A stretch of DNA of 64,000 bases from assembly GCA_910589545.1 (NCBI GenBank), contig CAJUSY010000012.1, positions 62,001 through 126,000 of the forward strand. The letters are read 5' to 3'. This DNA comes from Peptoniphilaceae bacterium (lineage in GTDB: Bacteria > Bacillota > Clostridia > Tissierellales > Peptoniphilaceae). The position numbers and the translations under genes were made by a program. Below the pieces are notes generated by a model. That model was not told the origin of the DNA. It saw only the letters and a list, made by a program, of their open reading frames with translations, and ran no database searches. Each line of letters opens with the position of its first letter. Position 1 is the stretch's first letter. This document shows, one piece after another, positions 41,632-50,181 of the stretch.

Positions 41632-43639
41632 ATGTGCCCTCCCTTTCTTTGTATGCATCTTCACCTGCTTCCAGCGAATCCATCAAAATTTCATAAGTTT
41701 CAACAGTATCATCTTCATTCTCAGCACATGCTAAAGTTTTTGATGCTATATTTCCACTATATATTTTGAAATTGAGATCTCCATTAGACACCACTCTATT
41801 AGTATACAATATATAATCTGGTTTTATTGACAATCCCATTGCATTATTATGAGTAGCTAAAATAACTGGAATTTTTTTCGAAATATCTTTTATCAGTGTA
41901 TTAACTTCTTCATTTAAGAATCTATTATCAAATGAAGATTCTGGCTCATCAATAAGAAGAATATCATAATCGTTAGCTGATTTTATTTCATTGAGTAAAT
42001 TATATTCAGTTCTTTCTCCACCTGATGCTGATAACTTAAGTTCATTAATTATATCAAACTTTACATTAACATAATATTTCCAATAATCAACCTTTGGAAT
42101 ATTTACTTCACTTAATTTTTGTAGATATTTGTAACCATCATTATATGAAGACTTAAATATATCAGCTAAGGCAATTTGCCTATTTGTATGTTTTTTTATT
42201 TCGGTAACATTTTTATAACATCCTGTTTTCATTATTAAAGTAAACTTCCCAATTTTATCTAATTCAATTGTTCGTTCTTTCTTCACCAATTCACAAATAT
42301 CATTAAATTTTTCTATTTTACTTTGTGAACTTAAATATTCTTTTAAATCTACATCTATGATTTTGTTAGATACAGTTTTAATTTCTAAGTTCGGTTTAAC
42401 ATCTTCAATTATTTCATTTGCTTTTTGTCTTATTATATTTTCTCTACATCTGCTTTTAGCTAATTTAGATAGTTCTATCACTAGATTTTTAAGATCAATT
42501 ATATTTAGGTGGCTTTCAATTATGTTTTTATATTCTATATTTATAATTAAATTTTCAATGCTATTAATCAATTTATCTAATGATTTAATTTCTTTTATGG
42601 GGTATAAATTCTGGGTATAGAGCTTTGATTTTGAAAAAATATCTCTTCTTTCTTTTTCATTTGCAAATTTCAATAAAGACTCTACGTAGTCATCTACATT
42701 CTTCTTTATTTTTTTTATATCAATATTAGATATTTCTTCTATTAGGTTTTTAAAATCTATAAACCTTTTTTCTCCTTGAATACTATTTTCGTTGCTTAAA
42801 CGAACATCGAATTCATTATTATCCAAATTTTGTTTATCCAATAATGAGAACTGTCTAATATACTTTACATTTTCATTGGTACTTTCAACTTTATTTAAAA
42901 AATAAGATTTTCCACTTGATCTAGCTCCTAACAATACATTTAAACCTGTTGAAACTTGAAAGGATTCATTATTTATCGGAAATAAAGAATTAGACTCATC
43001 AATCGTTAACTTAACTTTATTTTTATCTGAAAAAGCTAATTTGATTGATTTAAGTGAGTCATTATCTATATCTAAATAAATTCTCCCTCTCTTTTTTATA
43101 TCCAAATTATTGCTAATTCTAATATCACTAAACCAAACAGGTACAAAATCATCATTGTTATTATGTTCCCTTAAAAAATCTTTTATGCTAGATACTTCTA
43201 TTGCATCTATATATTTATTCATTTCCTTGATAATTTGCATAGGTACTTTTGGCTTTTTAGGATTATGAGGAATCAATAAATATTTTGCTAAATCTCCGAA
43301 TATCTCCACTAATTCATTTTTATTAATATATTCGCTTGAACTTCTGATTTTTTCTTCAACCTTTTTACATTTCTTTGAAAAATTTTCTAATTCTTCATTT
43401 TCACTTAATAGTAGCAAATGTCCACCTTCAAAATTAATCTCTATTCCTGGAAGAACTTTGACATCTAATCTATCACAAATTTGATTGAATTGTTCAATAT
43501 CAAATAAATTATGATTTGTAATTCCGATTATATCTAATTTCATTGAATCGACATATCTAATTAAAGATTCCATCGAAAATGTAAATTGACTATCACTAAT
43601 TGATTTAACAGTATGAATATGCAAGTCTACAGCTTTCAT
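41612..43639 (-). CDS. PHP-domain nuclease/phosphoesterase fused to an SMC/ABC-type ATPase
   Basis: 675 residues. The N-terminal PHP domain has metal ligands DLHIHT (5-10), GITNHN (about 40), PGIEINFEGGH (about 64) and IPHNPKK (about 120). The ATPase part has Walker A GARSSGKS (about 236), a helical middle part of about 280 residues in place of a coiled coil, the ABC signature SASGGE (about 535), Walker B ILLIDEPESSFD (about 561) and an H-loop LATHN. It is similar in plan to TrlF-type PHP-AAA proteins, which are tied to nucleic acid damage or phage defence, but much shorter. Together with the 98-residue partner it is a candidate defence operon. Confidence 0.85.
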   Translation of the reverse strand: MKAVDLHIHTVKSISDSQFTFSMESLIRYVDSMKLDIIGITNHNLFDIEQFNQICDRLDVKVLPGIEINFEGGHLLLLSENEELENFSKKCKKVEEKIRSSSEYINKNELVEIFGDLAKYLLIPHNPKKPKVPMQIIKEMNKYIDAIEVSSIKDFLREHNNNDDFVPVWFSDIRISNNLDIKKRGRIYLDIDNDSLKSIKLAFSDKNKVKLTIDESNSLFPINNESFQVSTGLNVLLGARSSGKSYFLNKVESTNENVKYIRQFSLLDKQNLDNNEFDVRLSNENSIQGEKRFIDFKNLIEEISNIDIKKIKKNVDDYVESLLKFANEKERRDIFSKSKLYTQNLYPIKEIKSLDKLINSIENLIINIEYKNIIESHLNIIDLKNLVIELSKLAKSRCRENIIRQKANEIIEDVKPNLEIKTVSNKIIDVDLKEYLSSQSKIEKFNDICELVKKERTIELDKIGKFTLIMKTGCYKNVTEIKKHTNRQIALADIFKSSYNDGYKYLQKLSEVNIPKVDYWKYYVNVKFDIINELKLSASGGERTEYNLLNEIKSANDYDILLIDEPESSFDNRFLNEEVNTLIKDISKKIPVILATHNNAMGLSIKPDYILYTNRVVSNGDLNFKIYSGNIASKTLACAENEDDTVETYEILMDSLEAGEDAYKEREGTYELYKN

Positions 43640-43673
43640 AAACTAACTCCCTTTATAATATCTCTCTAATATA

Positions 43674-43844
43674 TTATTTCGTATATTTTAATACATCTTT
43701 TGTAATTTTAGATTTTTTATCCGAATAAATTACAACATCTTTTATTACCAACTTTTTAATGCTTTGTGTTAAATTTTCCATATAGTTAAAATCAATTTCT
43801 CCATTTGAGTCTACCGGAAGCTTAACATATTTATTCTTAATCAC
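43674..43844 (-). pseudogene. C-terminal remnant of an R-M specificity-type protein
   Basis: 56 codons: KNKYVKLPVDSNGEIDFNYM, then ENLTQSIKKLVIKDVVIYSDKK. This matches the C-terminal tails I know from BcgI-like/type II specificity subunits. It has no start, and its N-side abuts repeat R3. In orientation and order it pairs with the N-terminal remnant at 45431-45616. Confidence 0.45.
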
Positions 43845-43845
43845 A

Positions 43846-43909
43846 TTCCATCCACCTAATTATAGGATATTTTTAAATTTTTAGTCCCGTCCCAGTCCCA
43901 GTACCGGAT
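43846..43909 (-). repeat. dispersed repeat, copy R3 (partial)
   Basis: Only the 5' half of the repeat (minus strand CCGGTACTGGGACTGGGACGGGACTAA... to TCCTATAATTAGGTGGA). It begins 7 bp after the stop of peptidase E, in the same frame as that gene, and runs directly into the specificity-subunit remnant. Confidence 0.8.
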
Positions 43910-43916
43910 AAAAACC

Positions 43917-44600
43917 TTAAGATAAAACTTCTTTATTCAAACCTGTATCACTCCAAGAAAGTTTACATGCGTTTTTATTAGGGTTAGATTTAATAACGTA
44001 CATCTTATAATTATCCCAAACAACTGCCACTTGATTTTCTATTGCAATCGCATCTGTTAGCTGTCCAACATTAAACTCATCAAATCCTACTCTATCAGGC
44101 TCGTCATAATGAGGACAGTGTAAATAAGGAATAATACCTAAACCTTTAACCCATATAGGTTTTGGATTTTCAATACCTTCTATAAACTCACTATCACTAT
44201 GGCCTGCAATAAACCAACATATAGATCCCGCACTTAAGCCAGACAGTACCTTTCCACTTTTATAGGCTCTAATTAATGCCTTATCTACAGAGTATTGTTT
44301 CCAAACTTCAATCATATAAGCAGTATTTCCACCACCAACATAAATGATGTCTGCATTTTCTATCTTTTGATTAACCTCTTCCTTGTTTACTTTTACATTA
44401 GATAAATACAAGGTGTCAGTTTTGCATCCTAAGCTCTCATATAAATTATTGATGACCTCTATATAAGTCTCAGCATCTTTACTTGCTGTAGGAATGAATA
44501 GAAAATTTGGATTTTCTTTTTTTGATGACTCGACAATAAATTTATCTATATCGTATGTTTGATTTTGGGATACTTCTCCTCCTCCAATAGCTATAATCAT
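43917..44600 (-). CDS. peptidase E family (S51) protein
   Basis: 227 residues. It has the nucleophile elbow GLSAGSICW (about 122) with the catalytic Ser, the preceding YVGGGNTAYM and the FIPTASKDAETY motif. S51 enzymes cleave Asp-X dipeptides; relatives include cyanophycinase. It is cytosolic. It stands inside the gap between two R-M remnants, with its own RBS (AGGAGG). Confidence 0.88.
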   Translation of the reverse strand: MIIAIGGGEVSQNQTYDIDKFIVESSKKENPNFLFIPTASKDAETYIEVINNLYESLGCKTDTLYLSNVKVNKEEVNQKIENADIIYVGGGNTAYMIEVWKQYSVDKALIRAYKSGKVLSGLSAGSICWFIAGHSDSEFIEGIENPKPIWVKGLGIIPYLHCPHYDEPDRVGFDEFNVGQLTDAIAIENQVAVVWDNYKMYVIKSNPNKNACKLSWSDTGLNKEVLS

Positions 44601-44808
44601 AAATTTCCTCCTGTGTTTAAAATTTGCATCCTTAGTAGAAGTCTTGAACTCCTTATATTTACATAACTATTTACTTCTATCGCTACTATGACACGAAACC
44701 CACAAAATATCCTATAGTATTATTAATGATTGCAGACAATACCTTTTCGATCTATTCAGACGGATTGTTAATCGCATTAACCGAAAAATTTATACTTTGG
44801 AAATTTAT

Positions 44809-45354
44809 TTAGATACTTTTTACCATCGTTATATTATTGTATCGTGTTCCATCCTTTAAAATAAATGCATCCGGTATTTCTCCCACTTTGACGAATCCTA
44901 GTTTCTCATAAAGAATCTGACCTCTTTTATTACCTGAAAAATAGTCCAGTTCAATTTGAGTAAGACCCCATTCCTTAGCATAGTCTTCAAGACAAAGGAG
45001 CATCTTCTTTCCTATTCCTAAGTTCCAAAATTCTTTCAGAACTGTAACAGCGACATTCCCTCGATGACGCATTTTCATTTTTTTTGATTTTGAAATCTGA
45101 GCACTTGCAATCAATCTTCCATAAATCTCTGCTATAATCATAAGAATATCTTCAGATTCATTAAAACCTTTTATCATCTTCTCTTCCTGTTCAACAGTCA
45201 GAGTTATTTCTTCTGGATAAGAGTATAAAAAGTTAGATTCTCCCATAACAGTTTTCAAATATTCAATAGTTTCTGCAGCATCTTTTACTTGAATTTCTCT
45301 AATTTGGCAAATCCTACCATCTTTCATTTCAAAACTTACTGGTATGTATTTCAT
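44809..45354 (-). CDS. GNAT family N-acetyltransferase
   Basis: 181 residues. The acetyl-CoA-binding motif A region is RGNVAVTVLKEFWNLGIGKKML (about 100-120), followed by LDYFSGNKRGQILYEKLGFVKVGE, as in RimI-like and resistance-type acetyltransferases. The substrate is unknown. RBS GAGGGAT. It is in the accessory block with peptidase E. Confidence 0.88.
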   Translation of the reverse strand: MKYIPVSFEMKDGRICQIREIQVKDAAETIEYLKTVMGESNFLYSYPEEITLTVEQEEKMIKGFNESEDILMIIAEIYGRLIASAQISKSKKMKMRHRGNVAVTVLKEFWNLGIGKKMLLCLEDYAKEWGLTQIELDYFSGNKRGQILYEKLGFVKVGEIPDAFILKDGTRYNNITMVKSI

Positions 45355-45430
45355 ATTTATCCCTCTCTTATTTTTTATTGTAATATTTTCTTCTTCCTAA
45401 ATCATTTTACAAATTTACTGTAAAAATCAT

Positions 45431-45616
45431 TCAATCCTTATTTTTATTTTTTGTTTCTACTAATATAACTAATCTATCATTTTTAAATCTTATGCCTAAG
45501 TATTGATTGTTTGTATCTGTGTCTCCTTTTTGGTAATCTTTTATATTTTTTCCAACTGTTTTAAGTGCTTGAACATAACTAAACTCTCCTGATTCAGTGT
45601 TACCAATCTGATGCAT
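45431..45616 (-). pseudogene. N-terminal remnant of an R-M enzyme
   Basis: 61 codons from an ATG; no clear RBS. MHQIGNTESGEFSYVQALKT, then LGIRFKNDRLVILVETKNK, looks like the first 60 residues of the nuclease domain of fused restriction-methylation enzymes (BcgIA-like; the D..ETK core is visible). It then ends abruptly. Function lost. Confidence 0.45.
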
Positions 45617-45654
45617 GTTACCTATTTTTTATTATTTTGGATCTATTCATTTAA

Positions 45655-45864
45655 TTACCTGACATAATCCATAATATCTTCAACCTTACAATCAAGAACA
45701 TAACAAATCTTTGCTATAGTTTCTAAATCAATTCTTTTAACTTTATTATTACAATAAGAATTAAGTTGCGTCCTTTGAAGATTTGCTTCTTTTTCTAATT
45801 TGTTTTTGCTTATATTTTTTTCTTCTAAAACCTGGTCTATTTTTAAAATCGGAATATCATTTAT
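45655..45864 (-). pseudogene. XRE/HTH_26-type regulator, start codon lost or non-standard
   Basis: The frame encodes LKIDQVLEEKNISKNKLEKE then LQRTQLNSYCNNKVKRIDLE and ends CKVEDIMDYVR, a typical small Cro/C1-type HTH (about 68 residues). There is no ATG, GTG or TTG at the expected start. It either uses a rare start such as ATT/ATA or is damaged. It sits just upstream of the R-M remnant, where a controller protein would be. Confidence 0.6.
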
Positions 45865-46190
45865 ATTTATTTTATTATATCTTAAAACTTATTACAGGTC
45901 TAAGATATGTTTTAGATGAATTCTATTTAGTTTTTCTTAATAAAAGGGAATGTATATCTCATATTTCTTTTGACTACTTTTATAATTTTTCTGTATTTCT
46001 AACTTTCTGTAAAAATATATCTAACTAATATTTGCTAAACATAATTATTGTCATAATCTAATGAGTCCTTACGATTATTTGTATTATAATTCCTTACTTG
46101 TACTAAAAACAATTCTATTTTTAAGATTAGATAAACTCAAAGATTTATGATTTTTAATGATCACAGATTTAAAATTAAAATATAAAACAA
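45865..46190. other. gene-free stretch
   Basis: No intact gene. On the minus strand near 45937-46020 a short reading (QKKYEIYIPFY-stop) resembles the end of the fragment at 51715-51894 (SKRYGIYIPSS-stop), so both may be tails of the same lost gene family. The rest is AT-rich. Confidence 0.35.
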
Positions 46191-46257
46191 AAAAAGACTA
46201 GCTCTGAACACTACCCTGACTTGAAATTCAGGCGGTATTTTTTGAACGAGTCTTTTA
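46191..46257 (-). terminator. branched terminator of the HEPN-like gene
   Basis: Outer arms AAAGACT/AGTCTTT, with an inner stem TACC-CCTGA/TCAGG-GGTA, and a long T-run on the minus strand just after the stop at 46270. Confidence 0.7.
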
Positions 46258-46269
46258 ATCAAATTTTCT

Positions 46270-46860
46270 TTAATATTGTTTTAGATATTCTGATAAAAGA
46301 ACCTCACTATTTTTACCATCGTCTATTAAAATATCTTGTATTATTTCCAATATTAAGCCCTGTCCACTGATAACATTCTCTGAATCATAAGGGCCATGGA
46401 TATCTCCGCTTATAGGGATTTCTACTTCATTTATCCACCACTTATCAATTTTTCTATATATTTCAATTAATTCTACTAAATATTTAACCTCATCTTCACT
46501 AAAGCCTTCACTCAAGCAAAATATTAATTCATGAACAATCTTATTCCTGAATTTTCTTAATTTTTTAAAAGTAGCATACTCCTCTTCTGAAAGAGCGCCA
46601 ACAATAATAAACCACTTAAAAGATGCATTCTCTATATGAGCATCAAGTTTCCTGACATTTTCTTTATACTCTTCTGACTCATGAACGATAATATTCTCAT
46701 CTTTAAATTCTGTATGATTGCAAAAAAAATATTTTGGCAAATCTATTAATGAATCTTTTAAGCACTCATAGTACAAAACATATAAAGATGCAAAATGAAT
46801 ATTAGGCTTTAACCTTTTTTCATCCAACACATTTAAAATCTTTTCATAATCTCTTTCCAT
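46270..46860 (-). CDS. HEPN-like protein, unknown
   Basis: 196 residues, mostly helical and acidic. The segment RKFRNKIVHELIF contains R-N-K-I-V-H, the Rx4H pattern of HEPN ribonuclease domains. No known family could be assigned. It is a stand-alone gene with its own terminator, without an adjacent nucleotidyltransferase or other obvious antitoxin. A nuclease role is inferred only from the motif. Confidence 0.6.
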   Translation of the reverse strand: MERDYEKILNVLDEKRLKPNIHFASLYVLYYECLKDSLIDLPKYFFCNHTEFKDENIIVHESEEYKENVRKLDAHIENASFKWFIIVGALSEEEYATFKKLRKFRNKIVHELIFCLSEGFSEDEVKYLVELIEIYRKIDKWWINEVEIPISGDIHGPYDSENVISGQGLILEIIQDILIDDGKNSEVLLSEYLKQY

Positions 46861-47063
46861 AAAAATCTCCTATCAAGACCACAACTATAATAAATAATAT
46901 AGAATAGAGTTTATTTAACTCTATCATTTACTTTACTCGAAATATTATTCTTCAATTTCAAAAGTAACCAATATTTATTGTATCACAGTATAACGCTATC
47001 ATAATTGACACTCATTCACTTACAATGACAAGTAAAATCATGGTTTAAAGAATGTAGTTTCCT

Positions 47064-47195
47064 AATCCCATTCTTCTTTTCAAAAGATACGATATTCCTG
47101 AAACCGTTCAAAATACTAAGTTCTTTTTTCTAATTTCGTTAAGCCTTCTAAATATAATACATTTTCAAATTTTTAGTCCAATCCCAGTACCGGAC
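47064..47195 (-). repeat. dispersed repeat, copy R4
   Basis: The most diverged copy: minus strand GTCCGGTACTGGGATTGGACTAAAAATTTGAAAA at one end and a block readable as ILNGFRNIVSFEKKNG at the other. Same orientation as R1-R3. Confidence 0.75.
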
Positions 47196-47237
47196 AATAA
47201 AGGTTAAAACAATCTATTAAATTTTAAACAATCTTAT

Positions 47238-47257
47238 ATTCCTTATGGAATCCTTAA
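47238..47257 (+). promoter_or_regulatory. direct repeat, likely response-regulator site
   Basis: ATTCCTTAT and AATCCTTAA recur with an 11-bp period and overlap where a -35 element would be; the -10 is TATACT (47268-47273) and no good -35 is present. OmpR-type regulators bind such direct repeats. The neighbouring response regulator (49522) is the obvious candidate. Confidence 0.4.
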
Positions 47258-47303
47258 ATTTGTATTTTATACTAAGTTTATAAAATGAAGAGGAGGTTCA
47301 TTT

Positions 47304-48005
47304 ATGGACAAATTGATATTAGAAACAAAAAATCTTACTAAAACTTTTGGTAAACAAAAAGCAGTAGATAGTATTTCTTTAAAAATAAAAGAAAATTCTA
47401 TATATGGATTGCTAGGACCTAATGGTGCTGGTAAATCAACTACATTGAAGATGATTACTGGAATGATTCATAAAACATCTGGTCAAATCTTTTTTGAAGG
47501 TCATGAGTGGAGTCGTGACGATTTATCAGATATTGGTGCATTGATAGAAATGCCTGCCTTGTATGAGAACTTATCAGCTAGGGAAAATTTAAAGGTAAGA
47601 ACACTCCTACTAGGGTTGCCAGATTTTAGAATTGATGAAGTTTTGGAAATAGTAAGTTTAAAAGATACTGGCAAAAAGAAAAGTGGTCAGTTTTCTTTAG
47701 GCATGAAACAAAGACTAGGTATCGCCATTGCCTTATTAAATAATCCTAAGCTTTTGATTTTAGATGAACCAACAAACGGACTTGATCCTCTAGGAATTCA
47801 GGAATTGCGTGATTTAATAAGATCTTTCCCAGAAAAAGGAATAACCGTTATTTTGTCTAGTCATATTTTAGCAGAAGTTGAACAAACTGCTGATCATATT
47901 GGGATTATTAATAATGGAAAATTGCAATATCAAAACATTATTAATCATGATGATAATCTAGAAGAACTTTTTATGAATGTTATAAAAAGTGGAATGAGAG
48001 TGTAA
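47304..48005 (+). CDS. lantibiotic-protection ABC transporter ATP-binding protein
   Basis: 233 residues. Walker A GPNGAGKST (about 38), signature SLGMKQR (about 134), Walker B LLILDEPTNGLD (about 150) and an H-loop in SSHILAEVEQTA. It is of the LanF/CprA/BcrA type. GAGGAGG precedes the ATG. First gene of a five-gene set (ATPase, two permeases, response regulator, histidine kinase). Such systems expel or detach lantibiotics and other cationic peptides from the membrane. Confidence 0.93.
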   Translation: MDKLILETKNLTKTFGKQKAVDSISLKIKENSIYGLLGPNGAGKSTTLKMITGMIHKTSGQIFFEGHEWSRDDLSDIGALIEMPALYENLSARENLKVRTLLLGLPDFRIDEVLEIVSLKDTGKKKSGQFSLGMKQRLGIAIALLNNPKLLILDEPTNGLDPLGIQELRDLIRSFPEKGITVILSSHILAEVEQTADHIGIINNGKLQYQNIINHDDNLEELFMNVIKSGMRV

Positions 48006-48008
48006 AAA

Positions 48009-48749
48009 ATGATATCTTATATTCTTGCAGAAAATTTAAAACATAAGGGCACTTTCTTGAAGAAGTTATTAGTTATTATGCCAATATCTTTAATCTTGTT
48101 GTCACTCTTTCTTATGCCAAGTTATTTCACTACTAATTCCTATAACTGGTGGTACGTCATAATAATGCCTGCAACTTTTGCCTTAATCCCAGCAATGATG
48201 GATAGAAAAGAAAGTAGAAAATTAAACTACAGAGCAGTTTTCCCTCTAAATATTAATCTCAAAAAGTTATGGGTTTCAAAAATAATTACAGCATTTATTT
48301 ATATGAGTATTGCTGCTATAATTCATATGCTAGGAGTGTATATTTTTCAATTTTTAATTGGAGGGCAATTAACACCAAACTATGGATTTTCAACATTACT
48401 ATTTGCAAGTTTCTTACTAATAATAACCAATATTTGGCAAATCCCATTATGCTTTTTCTTAGCAAAAAAATTTGGATTTATTGCAAGCATTATAATGAAT
48501 GCAGTATTAGGTTTAGGAACAGGAATATTGTTGTCTGACGGTGCTTTTTGGATTTATTGCCCATATTCTTGGGGAATTAGGTCAATGATTCCTGTTATGC
48601 ATATTTTACCAAGTGGTGTCTTGACAGAAGCATCAAATCCAATAATATCAAGCACATCATTATACATTCCTTGCATATTATCTGTATGTCTATTTACATT
48701 ACTTACAGTAATAAGTGCAAATTGGTTTTCAAAACAAGAGGTAAAATAA
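48009..48749 (+). CDS. lantibiotic-protection ABC permease (LanE/MutE type)
   Basis: 246 residues, six hydrophobic segments, 3 bp after the ATPase gene. It has the typical N-terminal charged segment (AENLKHKGTFLKK), the paired Trp residues after the first helix (YNWWYV) and the Y-S-W-G-I segment before the last helices, as in MutE/EpiE immunity permeases. Its stop overlaps the next start (TAATG). Confidence 0.88.
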   Translation: MISYILAENLKHKGTFLKKLLVIMPISLILLSLFLMPSYFTTNSYNWWYVIIMPATFALIPAMMDRKESRKLNYRAVFPLNINLKKLWVSKIITAFIYMSIAAIIHMLGVYIFQFLIGGQLTPNYGFSTLLFASFLLIITNIWQIPLCFFLAKKFGFIASIIMNAVLGLGTGILLSDGAFWIYCPYSWGIRSMIPVMHILPSGVLTEASNPIISSTSLYIPCILSVCLFTLLTVISANWFSKQEVK

Positions 48750-49489
48750 TGATAAATATAATAAAATCAGAAATATACAAAATTAAAGGCACCTGGCTTC
48801 CTTGGATTCACATAGTCTTACCTATAGCCTATTCTTTATTATTTTATCTGACATCAAAAACTACTGGATTAAAAAATTTTGAAGAAAACGATATAATACA
48901 AACTTATTTTGTACTTTTAGGAGCGGTAATGCCAATAATATTAAGTTTTATAACTTCAAAAGTAGTTGATATGGAAATGAGTGCTGGGAAATTTCAAGTG
49001 CTTTTATCTACTACAAAATCTAGAAGCAAAGCCTATATAGGAAAACTCCTTGTATTAGAATTGGGATTTGTTATTTCTCTCGCTTTAGCTATTATAATTT
49101 TTGCAATACTAACTGGATATCAAAATATCTTAGATTGGCTTATTGAATTTTTCCCAATTGTTATTAGCAGCCTTTCTCTATACATGATTCATCTTTGGGT
49201 ATCAATCGTATTAAGTAGTGGTGCATCTATTGGATTAGGTTTTCTAGAAACAATGATTGCTTTACTTTCAATGACTGTCATCGGTGATAATATTTGGTAT
49301 TTTATACCTTGTACTTGGGGCTCCAGGCTTCCTGCATTGTATATAACGATTGGCAATGCTTTAGATCTTTCATATTTTTATAAAGAGTTAAGGCTGTGGG
49401 GTTTGATAGCTTCCTTTATTATCTTAATCCTATTTATTTCTTCAATAATTTGGTTTAATAAGTGGGATGGGAAATCTGTTAGTGAATAA
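48749..49489 (+). CDS. lantibiotic-protection ABC permease (LanG/MutG type)
   Basis: 246 residues, six hydrophobic segments. I start at the ATG overlapping the previous stop (48749); a longer frame from 48671 lies inside the previous gene. It is paralogous to its neighbour, with a similar N-terminal KSEIYKIKGTWLPWIH and a TWGSRLP segment in place of SWGIR. Confidence 0.88.
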   Translation: MINIIKSEIYKIKGTWLPWIHIVLPIAYSLLFYLTSKTTGLKNFEENDIIQTYFVLLGAVMPIILSFITSKVVDMEMSAGKFQVLLSTTKSRSKAYIGKLLVLELGFVISLALAIIIFAILTGYQNILDWLIEFFPIVISSLSLYMIHLWVSIVLSSGASIGLGFLETMIALLSMTVIGDNIWYFIPCTWGSRLPALYITIGNALDLSYFYKELRLWGLIASFIILILFISSIIWFNKWDGKSVSE

Positions 49490-49521
49490 AAGTTTTTAAT
49501 TTAAAATTAGGAGGTGATAAA

Positions 49522-50181
49522 ATGTCTTTAATTCTTGCAGTTGATGATGAGTTAGATATGCTTGAACTAATAAAAAATATTTTGAAAAAGAACAATCATG
49601 AGGTCGATGTATATCAAAATCCTTCAGAGATTGATAATAGTAAACTTAGTAAATATGATTTGATTCTACTTGATATTATGATGCCAGGTATTGACGGAAT
49701 TAGTTTCTGTAAGGATATTCGAGCTAAAGTAGACTGCCCTATTCTTTTTTTAACGGCAAAAACTATGGAAGAAGATATAGTTGAAGGCTTATTAATTGGA
49801 GGAGATGATTACATCACAAAACCATTCGGTGCAGCAGAACTCCTAGCTCGTATAGAAGCACATTTAAGACGAGAAAAAAGAGAACGACACACTAGTCTAA
49901 ATCTAGGCAGGATTCGTTTTGATTTATCTTCCAATGAAGTCTTTGTAGGAGATGAAAAAGTTCATTTGACAAAATCTGAGTATCAAATTTCAGAACTACT
50001 AGCAAAAAGAAAAGGACAAGTATTTTCAAGAGACCAAATATATGAGCTTATCTTTGGATTTGATGGTATAGGAGATGCATCTGCAATATCGGAACATATA
50101 AAAAATATTAGGGCAAAATTTCAAAAATATGATGAAAATCCAATTGAAACAGTATGGGGGATCGGATATAAATGGAATTAA
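49522..50181 (+). CDS. OmpR-family response regulator
   Basis: 219 residues. Receiver domain: acidic pair DDE (about 8), phosphorylated Asp in LLDIMMPG, conserved Lys in DDYITKPFG. The winged-helix DNA-binding domain ends ETVWGIGYKW. AGGAGGTGAT precedes the ATG. It overlaps the kinase gene by 10 bp. It is of the CprR/NisR/SpaR type and presumably activates the ABC operon through the direct repeat at 47238-47257. Confidence 0.93.
   Translation: MSLILAVDDELDMLELIKNILKKNNHEVDVYQNPSEIDNSKLSKYDLILLDIMMPGIDGISFCKDIRAKVDCPILFLTAKTMEEDIVEGLLIGGDDYITKPFGAAELLARIEAHLRREKRERHTSLNLGRIRFDLSSNEVFVGDEKVHLTKSEYQISELLAKRKGQVFSRDQIYELIFGFDGIGDASAISEHIKNIRAKFQKYDENPIETVWGIGYKWN

Larger units (their letters stand above)
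46861..47303. other. gene-free stretch with repeat R4 and the ABC operon promoter
   Basis: Divergent region between the HEPN-like gene and the ABC transporter operon. It holds repeat R4 (47064-47195), the regulator-type direct repeat (47238-47257) and a TATACT -10 element (47268-47273). Confidence 0.5.

Noticed and set aside
45783..46028. Plus-strand ORF of 81 codons, Leu/Phe-rich
   Set aside because: It overlaps a convincing HTH reading on the minus strand, has no RBS and has the composition of an antisense shadow.
39211..47195. A true integron cassette array (repeats as attC sites)
   Set aside because: No integron integrase, no attC-like R/L box structure and most modules have their own promoters and terminators. 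I keep only the weaker idea of repeats marking exchange borders.
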